NCBI GenBank assembly: GCA_004356985.1
Contig: SMXQ01000050.1
Location: 1 to 36,717 of the forward strand
Source of the DNA: Alphaproteobacteria bacterium
GTDB taxonomy: Bacteria; Pseudomonadota; Alphaproteobacteria; SMXQ01
Direction: 5' to 3'
DNA length: 36,717 nucleotides
Positions 1 through 8,076 of the stretch are shown here, one piece after another. The notes beneath the pieces are model-generated. The model was not told the DNA's origin, searched no databases, and saw only the letters and a list, made by a program, of their open reading frames with translations. Within the stretch, counting starts at the first letter, position 1. Each line of letters starts with the position of its first letter. The translations under genes were made by a program, and so were the position numbers.

Positions 1-512
1 CCGCCCTTGTCGGTATCCGACGTCCCCATGATTTCGAACTTCCAGTTATGAAGGTCGGCGTAGCGCTGGTACATGCGGAACAGGTCGGCGGCGAACAACG
101 CCGCCTCTTCGCCGCCGGTACCCGCGCGCACTTCAAGGATGGCGTTGCGCTCGTCGGCCTCGTCCTTGGGCAAGAGGGTGAGTTTGATGGCCCGTTCCAG
201 TTCCGGGATGCGGGCCTTGAGCACGGCGAATTCGTCTTCCGCCATTCGACGCACTTCGTCGTCCTCGCCGGCGTCGGCGATCATGGCGGCGAGGTCGGCG
301 ATTTCGCCGCGCGCGGCTTTCCATTCGGCGATGCGGGCCACCACGCCGGACAGCTCGGCATATTCCTTGGACAACCGCGTGAGTTCCTTGGGCGTAAGCT
401 CGGCTGAGGCCGCCAGCCGGTCGGAAAGCGCGCCGTGGCGGGCCACCAGCTGGTCGAGCTTGTCCTCGAACCCGGCCACCGCCGATCGTCCTTCGTTGCG
501 TTCTTGGTTCAC
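1..512 (-). CDS. prfA: Peptide chain release factor 1, N-terminal part (cut by window start)
   Basis: RF1 reads UAA and UAG stop codons and triggers peptidyl-tRNA hydrolysis on the ribosome. About 170 N-terminal codons are visible, from a GTG start (complement of 510-512) to the window edge. The translation shows the N-terminal helical domain (FEDKLDQLVARHGALSDRL, LTRLSKEYAELS) and then the start of domain 2, with the family motifs EVRAGTGGEEAALFAADLFR and MYQRYADLHNWKFEIM. The codon-recognition loop and the catalytic GGQ lie beyond the window. The GTG overlaps the hemA stop as GTGA, a four-base overlap typical of translational coupling. A conserved NAILEVRAGTGG stretch fits RF1/RF2; the pairing with hemA favours RF1 over RF2. 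The assignment is firm; only the 3' half is missing. Confidence 0.93.
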   Translation of the reverse strand, partial: MNQERNEGRSAVAGFEDKLDQLVARHGALSDRLAASAELTPKELTRLSKEYAELSGVVARIAEWKAARGEIADLAAMIADAGEDDEVRRMAEDEFAVLKARIPELERAIKLTLLPKDEADERNAILEVRAGTGGEEAALFAADLFRMYQRYADLHNWKFEIMGTSDTDKG

Positions 513-1852
513 TCTCGACCTTCCTCGCCACTTGGCGTTTCGCCATCATCGGCGCCTTCGTTCAAACCGAATAGCCGGGCAATGAGATCGCCGTCAAGGG
601 GAACCTCATGGGCCCCGCGCGCGCCGTCCGCGGCAAGCTCCCGCAAGGCCTCGGAGGGCCCATGGAGCAGCCGGTTGACCAGAAGGCGGGTTGCTTCATC
701 CGCCGACATGGCCGGGTTCGAAGCCAGGATCTGTTGGCGGTGCGCGTCGAAAATTTGGCGCAGCGCCTTCACCATGGGGGCCGCCGCCCTATGGCCCTCG
801 GCCAGGACGAAAGACGCGACCTCGTCGGCGACGATGGCCCTTGCATCGACGGCCGCATGGGACCGCTTTTCCTGGCCGCGGAGAGCGATGCGTTCGAGAT
901 CGTGCAGGGTGAAGAGGTAGGCCTCGTCCAACGCCGCGACGTCGGGCTCCACATCGGCGGGAACCGCCGCGTCGAGCAGGAAGATGGGCTTGTAGCGGCG
1001 CCGTTTCAAGGCCGCCGCGAGATCGTCGCGGGCGATCACCGGCACCGCGCCGCCCAGCCCGGTCAGCACCATGTCCATGCGCTCCAGCGATGGGCCGATC
1101 TCCTCCATGGCCAGCCTATGGGCGCCCAGGCGGGCCGCCATGGCTTCGGCCCTGGATTCCAGGGGGTCGGCCACCCAGATATCGGCGAGCCCCTGGGCTT
1201 TCAGCTTATCCGCCACCAGCACGCCGAGTTCACCGGCGCCGACCATGAGCGCCGTGGTCTCCTCGAACCGGCCCACCACCTCGCGCGCCACCTGGCACGC
1301 CGCCGCCGCCATGGAAATGGCGTGCTCCCCGATGGCGGTTTCATTGCGGACCCGCTTGGCGACCGAATAAGCGGCCTCGAAGATGGCGCCCAGCTCGCGG
1401 CCGACACCGGTGGCGCGCTCGGCCGCGCGGTGGGCCGTCTTGATCTGGCCGAGAACCTCGGGCTCGCCCAGAATCTGGCTCTCCAGCGACGCGGCGATGG
1501 AAAACAGATGGCCCAGCGCATCGGTCCCGGTGCGGATGAAGAAACTGTCCTCGATGTTTTTCTCGGCCATCCCGGCGGTCTCGGCGAGGGTCCGGCGGAT
1601 CGCCGCGGCGGCCGCCTGGGGCGCGGCGCTCACGCCCACCACCACCACCCGGTCGCAGGTCGACAGCAGGACCCCTTGGTCGAACCCCGCTGCGCCGAGA
1701 TGCCGGTAAAAATCCGCCAAGGCCGGCTCTTCGACAAAGAGCCGGTCCCGGAGCCCCTGGCCCGCGCTCCGGTGGTCGACGCCGGCGACGATCAGGCGGC
1801 CAAGCCGCGGCGCGGCGCTTGGATCGGGGCTTGAACCGGTGACGGCGGACAT
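509..1852 (-). CDS. hemA: Glutamyl-tRNA reductase
   Basis: Reduces glutamyl-tRNA to glutamate-1-semialdehyde, the first committed step of the C5 tetrapyrrole pathway. The 447-residue protein has the catalytic segment STCDR with the nucleophilic Cys at 66, His115 in the HLF segment, the LGEPEVLGQIK motif (about 128-138), the NADPH-binding GAGELG (205-210) and a C-terminal dimerisation helix region. The family norm at the active site is STCNRxE; here Asn is Asp and the Glu position is Val70, which is unusual. The start ATG has GGAG six bases upstream. It lies 21 bp after hisS and overlaps prfA by four bases, so it is probably part of one transcript. Using the C5 route is slightly notable because many alphaproteobacteria make ALA with the Shemin-type ALA synthase (whose gene is also called hemA). 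Confidence 0.92.
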   Translation of the reverse strand: MSAVTGSSPDPSAAPRLGRLIVAGVDHRSAGQGLRDRLFVEEPALADFYRHLGAAGFDQGVLLSTCDRVVVVGVSAAPQAAAAAIRRTLAETAGMAEKNIEDSFFIRTGTDALGHLFSIAASLESQILGEPEVLGQIKTAHRAAERATGVGRELGAIFEAAYSVAKRVRNETAIGEHAISMAAAACQVAREVVGRFEETTALMVGAGELGVLVADKLKAQGLADIWVADPLESRAEAMAARLGAHRLAMEEIGPSLERMDMVLTGLGGAVPVIARDDLAAALKRRRYKPIFLLDAAVPADVEPDVAALDEAYLFTLHDLERIALRGQEKRSHAAVDARAIVADEVASFVLAEGHRAAAPMVKALRQIFDAHRQQILASNPAMSADEATRLLVNRLLHGPSEALRELAADGARGAHEVPLDGDLIARLFGLNEGADDGETPSGEEGRE

Positions 1853-1873
1853 GGCGGCTCCGAAAAAACGGGA

Positions 1874-3118
1874 CTAGCGGCTCTGGGCGAGCCGCTCCAC
1901 AAGCTTATCCAGGGCCACTTCTTCCTGGGCGCCGGTTTCCATGTCGCGCAGGGTCGCGGCATGGCGGGCGAGCTCGTCCGGGCCGAGAATGACGGCGTAG
2001 GAGGCGCCCAGGCGATTGGCGCGCTTCATGCGCCGAGAGAGATTGCCGGAAAAACCGATATCGGCGGCGATGCCGGCCAGGCGCAGGCGCTGGGTGAGCC
2101 TGAAGGCCTCCGCTTCGGCGTCATCGCCGACCGGGATCACCACCACCGGCTTCACTGATGGCACTTGCTCGTCCAGCAGCATGGCCAGGCGCTCGATCCC
2201 CGCGGCCCAACCGACGCCCGGCGTCGGCGGCCCGCCCATGGTCTCGATGAGGCCGTCATAACGTCCCCCGGCGAGCACCGTGCCCTGGGCGCCGAGATGT
2301 TCGGTGGTGTACTCGAACGCGGTGTGACAATAGTAATCGAGACCCCGCACCAGCCGGGGATTGATCTCATAGGCAAGCCCCAGATCATCGAGGCCGGCGC
2401 GCACCCGGTCGAAGAACGCCCGCGCGCCGTCGGTGAGGTAATCGCTGAACAGCGGCGCGCCGGCCACCACCTCGCGGTCGCCCTTGTCCTTGGAATCGAG
2501 GATCCGAAGGGGGTTGCGCTCCAAGCGCGCCAAGCTGTCCTCGGACAATCGATCGCGGTGGGTGGTCAGGTACGCCACCAGCACTTTTCGGTAGGCCGCG
2601 CGGCTTTCCGTATCGCCCAGGGTGTTGAGCTCCAAACGGGTGCGGTCGCGAATGCCCAGCGCCTGGAGAATATGGTCGCCAAGGGCGATGACCTCGACAT
2701 CGCCCATGGCCGGCGCCGCGCCCAAAAGCTCCACGCCGATCTGATGGAACTGGCGAAGCCGCCCCTTTTGCGGCCGTTCGTGACGGAACATCGGCCCCGA
2801 ATAGAAGAACTTGAGCGGCAGGCTCTGGCCTAGGCCACCCGATATCAGCGCCCGGGCGATGCCGGCCGTGCCCTCGGGCCGGAGCGTGATCTCGGCCCCC
2901 GAACGGTCGGCGAAGGTGTACATCTCCTTGGTGACGATATCCGAGGTCGCGCCGAGGGTTCGCTTGAAGACCTCGGTGAATTCGAAGATCGGCGTCGACA
3001 TCTCGGCATAGCCGTAGCGCTCCGCCAATTCCCGCGCGGTCTCGCGGATGCGGCGATGGGCGCGGCTTTGTTCCGGCAAAATGTCATGGGTGCCGCGCAC
3101 CGGCTGAAGCTGATCCAA
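1874..3118 (-). CDS. hisS: Histidyl-tRNA synthetase
   Basis: Class II aminoacyl-tRNA synthetase that charges tRNA-His in the cytoplasm. The 414 residues carry the N-terminal VRGTHDILP, motif 1 around 43-57 (PIFEFTEVFKRTLG), motif 2 around 110-130 (MFRHERPQKGRLRQFHQIG), the histidine-binding segment LVRGLDYYCHTAFEY and motif 3 GVGWAAGIERL, then an anticodon-binding domain with PVGDDAEAEAFRL. Length is normal for a bacterial HisRS. The start codon is TTG (complement of 3116-3118), 12 bp after the ispG stop, with AAGGGA as a plausible ribosome binding site; no nearby ATG or GTG keeps the conserved N-terminus. The ispG-hisS neighbourhood is common in proteobacteria. Confidence 0.95.
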   Translation of the reverse strand: MDQLQPVRGTHDILPEQSRAHRRIRETARELAERYGYAEMSTPIFEFTEVFKRTLGATSDIVTKEMYTFADRSGAEITLRPEGTAGIARALISGGLGQSLPLKFFYSGPMFRHERPQKGRLRQFHQIGVELLGAAPAMGDVEVIALGDHILQALGIRDRTRLELNTLGDTESRAAYRKVLVAYLTTHRDRLSEDSLARLERNPLRILDSKDKGDREVVAGAPLFSDYLTDGARAFFDRVRAGLDDLGLAYEINPRLVRGLDYYCHTAFEYTTEHLGAQGTVLAGGRYDGLIETMGGPPTPGVGWAAGIERLAMLLDEQVPSVKPVVVIPVGDDAEAEAFRLTQRLRLAGIAADIGFSGNLSRRMKRANRLGASYAVILGPDELARHAATLRDMETGAQEEVALDKLVERLAQSR

Positions 3119-3130
3119 ACCCGTCCCTTA

Positions 3131-4312
3131 CTAGCCCGTCACGCCGGCCTTGCCGGGGAGCGCTCGGCCGCCGTCCGCGGGTGATTTCTCGTCATCGGCC
3201 TGGGCCGCGGCTTCGATCTCGGCTTCGATTTCTGCGGCACGGCGTTCCACCAATTCCACGATATGTTCGATCATGTCCGCGGTGCCGGTCTTATGGTCGG
3301 CCACCCCGGCCATGTAGACCAAGTGGGTGCCGTTGCCGCCGCCGGTCAGCCCGATATCGGTCTCGCGCGCCTCTCCCGGGCCATTGACCACGCAGCCGAT
3401 GATCGAGATGGTCATGGGCGTGGTGACATGGGCGAGGCGTTCCTCGAGCCTGGCCACGGTTTCGATCACTTCGAACTGCTGGCGGGCGCAGGACGGGCAG
3501 GCGATGATGGTGACGCCCTTGTGGCGCAGATTGAGCGCCTTGAGAATCTCGAACCCGGCGTGGACTTCTTCCACCGGATCGGCGGCCAGGGACACACGGA
3601 TGGTGTCGCCGATCCCCTCCCACAAAAGCATGCCGAGACCGATCGCCGATTTGACGGTGCCGGTCCGCAGGCCGCCCGCCTCGGTGATACCGAGATGCAG
3701 CGGATAATCGCAAACCTTGGCTAGGCCGCGATAGGCGGCGACGGCGAGAAACACGTCCGAGGCCTTGACCGACACCTTGAAGTCCAGGAAATCGTTGTCC
3801 TCGAGAACATGGATGTGCCGAAGCGCGCTTTCCACCAAGGCCTCGGGACAGGGTTCGGCATATTTCTCCAGGAGATCGCGCTCCAAGGACCCGGCGTTGA
3901 CGCCGATCCGCATGGAACACCCGTGGTCCCGGGCCGCGGCGATGACCTCGCGGACCCGGTCCATGGAACCGATGTTGCCGGGATTGATGCGCAGGCAGGC
4001 CGCCCCCGCTTCGGCCGCTTCGATGGCGCGGCGGTAATGGAAATGGATATCGGCGACGATGGGCACCGTCACCGCGCCGATGATCTCCGCCAGCGCCCGG
4101 GTGGAATCCTCGTCGGGGCAGGAAATGCGGACGATATCGACGCCCGCTTGTTCCAGTTCGCGGACCTGGGCGATGGTCCCCTCGACGTCGGTGGTCGCGG
4201 TATTGGTCATGGACTGCACGGTTATCAGCGCATCGCCGCCCACGGCCACGGGGCCGACGCCGATTTGCCGGGTCGGATGCCGGGAAATGTCTCGAAAAGG
4301 CCGAATGCTCAT
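3131..4312 (-). CDS. ispG: 4-hydroxy-3-methylbut-2-en-1-yl diphosphate synthase
   Basis: Iron-sulfur enzyme (GcpE) that converts MEcPP to HMBPP, the penultimate step of the MEP isoprenoid pathway. The N-terminal TIM-barrel begins [19 protein letters not shown] and continues with [11 protein letters not shown] and [13 protein letters not shown]. The C-terminal [4Fe-4S] domain supplies Cys272 and Cys275 (CPSC), Cys307 (GCVVNGPGE) and the conserved Glu of GPGE near 314. About 393 residues, normal for the single-domain-pair bacterial type. I chose ATG at 4312 because GAGGAG lies five bases upstream; a GTG two codons earlier (4318) is possible. The C-terminal tail after [15 protein letters not shown] is a charged, Ala-rich extension. 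Confidence 0.95.
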   Translation of the reverse strand: MSIRPFRDISRHPTRQIGVGPVAVGGDALITVQSMTNTATTDVEGTIAQVRELEQAGVDIVRISCPDEDSTRALAEIIGAVTVPIVADIHFHYRRAIEAAEAGAACLRINPGNIGSMDRVREVIAAARDHGCSMRIGVNAGSLERDLLEKYAEPCPEALVESALRHIHVLEDNDFLDFKVSVKASDVFLAVAAYRGLAKVCDYPLHLGITEAGGLRTGTVKSAIGLGMLLWEGIGDTIRVSLAADPVEEVHAGFEILKALNLRHKGVTIIACPSCARQQFEVIETVARLEERLAHVTTPMTISIIGCVVNGPGEARETDIGLTGGGNGTHLVYMAGVADHKTGTADMIEHIVELVERRAAEIEAEIEAAAQADDEKSPADGGRALPGKAGVTG

Positions 4313-4415
4313 GGTCACTCCTCGGACCGGGGCACCGGCGCCGCCAAGCGCCGGGGCACCAATCTTGTCCCCAATAACTGCGGCGGATTGCCCAAAAAAT
4401 CAAGGCGCGCGTTGT

Positions 4416-5483
4416 TCAGCGCACCACGGCGGTCCCCGCCTTCAGGCGCTCGGCATCGAGAACCACGTCGCGGCGCACCGCGCCAAAGGGCCCGAGGGGG
4501 GGGACCGGTACCCCGTCGACGAGAATCTCCAGCCCCCCGGCGTTGCCGGTGGTGAGCCTCAGCCCCTTTTGCGGCGGCACCTCGTAGCTGGTGCCCTGGG
4601 CCAGGATTCGCGTCATCAACAAGGTTCCTTCGGCGGTGCGCACTTGGACCCAAGAATCCACCTTGGCGCGGATCTCGATGCGGGTCGAAACCATGGCCGG
4701 AGCGGCCTCGGCGGGCGCCGGCGAGACCACGGAAGCGGCCTCCACGGGGGCCGATTGCGGCGGCTGGGCGGCCTCCACGGGGGCCGATTTCGGCGGCTGG
4801 GCGGCCTCCGTGGGGGCCGGTGGCGGGCTCTCGGCAGCGGCTTCGGCCCCCGGCGCCGGCGCCGCCGCCTGGCGGTCCATGGTCCCCTCCGAGGGCGGCG
4901 GGGCGGCGGCGAACGCGGCCGGGCCGGAGCCCGTATTTTCACCCGCCGCACCCCTTTGAGGCGCGGGCGTGGCATCCCCATCCGCGGGCGCCGGCACGGC
5001 GGGCGCCTCGACCTTGCCGCCCAATAGCAGGGGAACCTTTGGGATAATGTCCGCGAAAGTCAGCTCGCGGGCGTTCATGTAATACCACACGCCGTAAATG
5101 GTGAGGGCAAGCAGCACCGTCACCAGAACGATGGCGCCCCGGGGAATTCGGCTTTCCTGCGCCGGGGTGGGGAATTCAAGCTTCGCGATCGGCGTTTCAC
5201 CGGAAATTTCGATCTTGAATTGCCAGGCCAATTTATCGCCGTCCAGCCCCAAGTGGTTGGCATAGGTGCGCACGAAACCGACGGCATAAGCGGGGCCGGG
5301 AAGGACATCGTAATCGCCCGCTTCCAGGGCTTCGAGGAACTTGCGGCGGATGCAGAGCGTGTCCGCGATATCCACCAAATCGGCGCCCAGCGCCTCGCGC
5401 TGCTCGCGGAGATCCTGGCCGGTAGCCCCGGCGCCGCCGATCGAATCCGATTCAATGTCCCCGCGGGGAGGTTGTTCCGTCAT
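4416..5483 (-). CDS. RodZ-like helix-turn-helix membrane protein (DUF4115)
   Basis: Likely cytoskeletal/cell-shape membrane protein of the RodZ type. Residues about 20-85 form a Cro/C1-type HTH_25 domain (GQDLREQREALGADLVDIAD ... LPGPAYAVGFVRTYANHLGL). One membrane segment follows at about 114-135 (RGAIVLVTVLLALTIYGVWYY). A Pro/Ala-rich periplasmic linker then leads to a C-terminal DUF4115 domain (WVQVRTAEGTLLMTRIL ... LRLTTGNAGGLEILVDG). I start at ATG 5483, preceded by GAGG; the frame stays open upstream to a GTG at 5552. The linker contains a recent 33-bp tandem repeat. In proteobacteria this family sits just upstream of ispG, as here, so identity is well supported, although a direct role with MreB is inferred from family knowledge. 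Confidence 0.85.
   Translation of the reverse strand: MTEQPPRGDIESDSIGGAGATGQDLREQREALGADLVDIADTLCIRRKFLEALEAGDYDVLPGPAYAVGFVRTYANHLGLDGDKLAWQFKIEISGETPIAKLEFPTPAQESRIPRGAIVLVTVLLALTIYGVWYYMNARELTFADIIPKVPLLLGGKVEAPAVPAPADGDATPAPQRGAAGENTGSGPAAFAAAPPPSEGTMDRQAAAPAPGAEAAAESPPPAPTEAAQPPKSAPVEAAQPPQSAPVEAASVVSPAPAEAAPAMVSTRIEIRAKVDSWVQVRTAEGTLLMTRILAQGTSYEVPPQKGLRLTTGNAGGLEILVDGVPVPPLGPFGAVRRDVVLDAERLKAGTAVVR
4735..4820. repeat. 33-bp tandem repeat inside the RodZ-like linker
   Basis: Two 33-bp units (4735-4767 and 4768-4800) differ at one base, and a third degenerate partial unit follows to about 4820. Being a multiple of three, the repeat stays in frame and encodes an 11-residue Ala/Pro/Val unit (QPPKSAPVEAA type) in the periplasmic linker. 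Confidence 0.85.
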
Positions 5484-5635
5484 TTTCGCCTCAGTGCCGG
5501 CGCCAGCGGAAAATCCCGGTCCCAGGGCCGGCGCGGCGCGCACCCGCACCACGATTCCGCCAAACCGGCCCTAGTGTTAGCAAATTAGACGGCCTCGGCC
5601 AATCAACATGTGGCCGTCGGGGCCGGCCCCTTACC

Positions 5636-5659
5636 CGGCCAAATGGTTCCCTTTGGCCG
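5636..5659. other. Hairpin with conserved loop downstream of ptsP
   Basis: Perfect 8-bp inverted repeat, CGGCCAAA (5636-5643) and TTTGGCCG (5652-5659), around loop TGGTTCCC. It starts 18 bp past the ptsP stop. There is no T tract, so it is not a classic intrinsic terminator. The 24-bp sequence matches the core of the cobS-cobT hairpin at 21 of 24 positions, including the loop bases GGTTC, so it looks like a member of a dispersed repeat. Confidence 0.6.
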
Positions 5660-5676
5660 AATCGTGGTCCGAGATC

Positions 5677-7947
5677 CTAGATGGCGAAGTCATGATCCAG
5701 GGCGAAGGCCCGAAGGCGTTCACGAAGGCTGTGTTCCCGGCTGTCCAAGATGGTCTGCATATACGCCCTGAGCACCCCCAACCGCAAAGAACGCACCATG
5801 GTCTTGACCGGTCCAATGGAAGCCGCGGTGAGGGACAGCGACCGATAACCGAGGCCGATCAGGGCCATGGCCTCGAGCGGCCGGCTCGCCATTTCGCCGC
5901 AGAGAGACAGCGGCCGTCCCGCCCGGTCTGCGGCCTTGGCCACGTCAAGCAGCACCTTGAGCGCCGGCGGCGAAAGCGGGTCGTAGCGCTCGGATATGCG
6001 GGGATTACCGCGATCGGTGGCGAACAGGAATTGCAGCAGGTCGTTGGACCCCACGGAGAGAAAATCGGCCCGTTCGACCAGCGCCGGCAGTTGCCAGAGA
6101 AGCGCCGGCACCTCCACCATGCAGCCCACGGAGAGCTTCCTGGGCAATGTGCCGCCCTTGGCCTTTTCGCGCGCCAACTCCATATCCAGCACCTGACGGG
6201 CAAGATCGTATTCCGCCACCTCGGCGATCATCGGGAACATCACCGACAACGAGCGCCCGTCCGCCGCCCGCACCAGGGCGCGAACCTGCTGTCGCAACAT
6301 CGCCGGCCGGTCCAAGGCGATGCGGATGGCGCGCCAACCGAGCGCCGGATTCTCCCCGGCCTCGCTTTCGAAATAGGGCAATTCCTTGTCGCCGCCCACG
6401 TCCAGGGTCCGGAACACCACCGGCTTGCCGTCGGCCTGGTCGAGCACCGCGCGATAGAGCGCCGTCTGGGCCTCCACGTCGGGATAGGCGGCGCGCACCA
6501 TGAAGGGAATTTCCGTGCGGAACAGGCCGATCCCGTCGGCGCCGGTGGAATGGACCTGGGGCACGTCGAGCTCGAGCCCGGCGTTGATATTGAGCGACAC
6601 CTGGGTGCCGTCCAGGGTGACCGCGGGTTGGTCGCGCAACTGGGCGAAGGCCTGCCTGCGGGCGGCCCTCAAGCGCAGGGTTTCCGCAAACCCCTGTTGC
6701 ACGTCCTCCACCGGGCGCACGAAAACCTGCCGGTTTTCGGCATCGACGATCACCGTGTCGCCGGCATCGACCTTGGCGAACAGGTCCTTGACCTGGCCGA
6801 TCACCGGGATATCCAGCGCCCGGGCGACGATCGACACATGGGCGGTGGCGGAGCCCCGTTCCATGATCAACCCGCGCAGCCGGGCGGGATCGTAGTCGAG
6901 AAGTTCCGCTGGGCCGACGGAACGCGCCACCAACACCACATCGTCGGGCAGATCACGCGCCTCGCCACCATTGGCGCCGCCGGTCAGCCGCTGGAGCAGG
7001 CGCAGGGACAGGTCTTCCATATCGTCGAGGCGTTCGCGCAAGTAGGAGTCGGTGAGTTGGCTCATGCGCATGCGGATATTTTCCCGCACCTGCTGGACCC
7101 CGGCCTCGGCGGTGAGACCGGAACGGATGGCGTCGCCGATGCGCCTGATCCAGCCGCTGTCCGACGCCACCATGCGGTAGGCCTCCAAGACATCGCGATG
7201 TTCGCCCGCGCCGGATAATTCGCCGCGCCCGAAAAGCCGGTCGAGGTTCTGGTGAACCTCCTCCACCGCTTCATCGAGGCGCCGGAGTTCGACCTCGGGA
7301 TCCTCGGCCACGATCTGGCGGATGGAGATATCGGGACGGTGGAGCACCGCCGTTCCCATGGCCATGCCCCCGTTCAGCGCCACCCCGGCCAGGCGAACCG
7401 GCAAAAGCGCGTTGCCCTCGGCCGGCGCACGCTCATGGGGATTGACCAGATCGCCGCTGGCCACCAGTTCGGCCAACACCATGGCGGTGATCTGCATGGC
7501 CTCGATCTCTTCATCGCTGTAACTGCGCTCGATCTTGTTCTGCACCACCAGAACGCCGGCGACGCGACCCGACCGCAGGATCGGCACGCCCATGAGCGAG
7601 CGAAAAATTTCCTCTCCGGTTTCCGGCTTGTAGACGAAAGCGGGATGGGATTGGGCGTCGGACAGGGCCAGCGGCTGGGCGTGGGCGGCGATCTCACCGA
7701 CCAGGCCCTCGCCCACCCGGAGCCGGGTCTGATGCACGGCCCGGCGCCTGAGACCCTTGGTGGCGAAAAGTTCGAGCACTTCGCCGGCGCGCAGGATATA
7801 GACCGAGCAGACCTCCGCGACCATGCCGGCGGCGATCACCTGCACCACCTTGTCCAGTTTCGCCTGGGCGGTGGCCTCGCCGGCCATAAGGTCCCTGATT
7901 CGTCCCAATAGCCGGCGCGGCCCCACCCCGGTCGGGACCGCCTGCAT
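5677..7947 (-). CDS. ptsP: PEP-protein phosphotransferase of the nitrogen PTS (enzyme I-Ntr)
   Basis: First phosphotransferase of the PTS-Ntr relay: takes phosphate from PEP and passes it to NPr, regulating nitrogen, potassium and carbon responses in the cytoplasm. About 756 residues from ATG 7947 (GGAG about 11 bases upstream); the frame is open to 8034 but the N-terminus PRRLLGRIRDLMAG fits the 7947 start. Domains: GAF (about 20-150; VCSVYILRAGEVLELFATKG, LMGVPILRSGRVAGVLVVQN), PEP-utiliser N domain, phosphohistidine domain with His370 in SATAHVSIVARAL, and the PEP-binding TIM barrel with GLFRTEIPFM, VGSNDLLQFLFATDR and the catalytic Cys683 in LCGEMASRP. All key residues are present. It follows lysC by 129 bp, the usual alphaproteobacterial order. 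Confidence 0.94.
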   Translation of the reverse strand: MQAVPTGVGPRRLLGRIRDLMAGEATAQAKLDKVVQVIAAGMVAEVCSVYILRAGEVLELFATKGLRRRAVHQTRLRVGEGLVGEIAAHAQPLALSDAQSHPAFVYKPETGEEIFRSLMGVPILRSGRVAGVLVVQNKIERSYSDEEIEAMQITAMVLAELVASGDLVNPHERAPAEGNALLPVRLAGVALNGGMAMGTAVLHRPDISIRQIVAEDPEVELRRLDEAVEEVHQNLDRLFGRGELSGAGEHRDVLEAYRMVASDSGWIRRIGDAIRSGLTAEAGVQQVRENIRMRMSQLTDSYLRERLDDMEDLSLRLLQRLTGGANGGEARDLPDDVVLVARSVGPAELLDYDPARLRGLIMERGSATAHVSIVARALDIPVIGQVKDLFAKVDAGDTVIVDAENRQVFVRPVEDVQQGFAETLRLRAARRQAFAQLRDQPAVTLDGTQVSLNINAGLELDVPQVHSTGADGIGLFRTEIPFMVRAAYPDVEAQTALYRAVLDQADGKPVVFRTLDVGGDKELPYFESEAGENPALGWRAIRIALDRPAMLRQQVRALVRAADGRSLSVMFPMIAEVAEYDLARQVLDMELAREKAKGGTLPRKLSVGCMVEVPALLWQLPALVERADFLSVGSNDLLQFLFATDRGNPRISERYDPLSPPALKVLLDVAKAADRAGRPLSLCGEMASRPLEAMALIGLGYRSLSLTAASIGPVKTMVRSLRLGVLRAYMQTILDSREHSLRERLRAFALDHDFAI

Positions 7948-8076
7948 TATTCCGCAATCTCCATCCAGTGACGCTCCATCAACGACGTTACCCCAATGCT
8001 CGGCGGCCATGGCGTGGCAATGCCGGGTCGCCAAAGGGCGTCCCTATGTGTTGGTGCCGCCGCGCGCGCCATGGGA

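Noticed and set aside
5608-7218. 536-codon open frame on the plus strand
   Set aside because: Antisense shadow of ptsP, whose phosphohistidine and Cys sites are on the minus strand.
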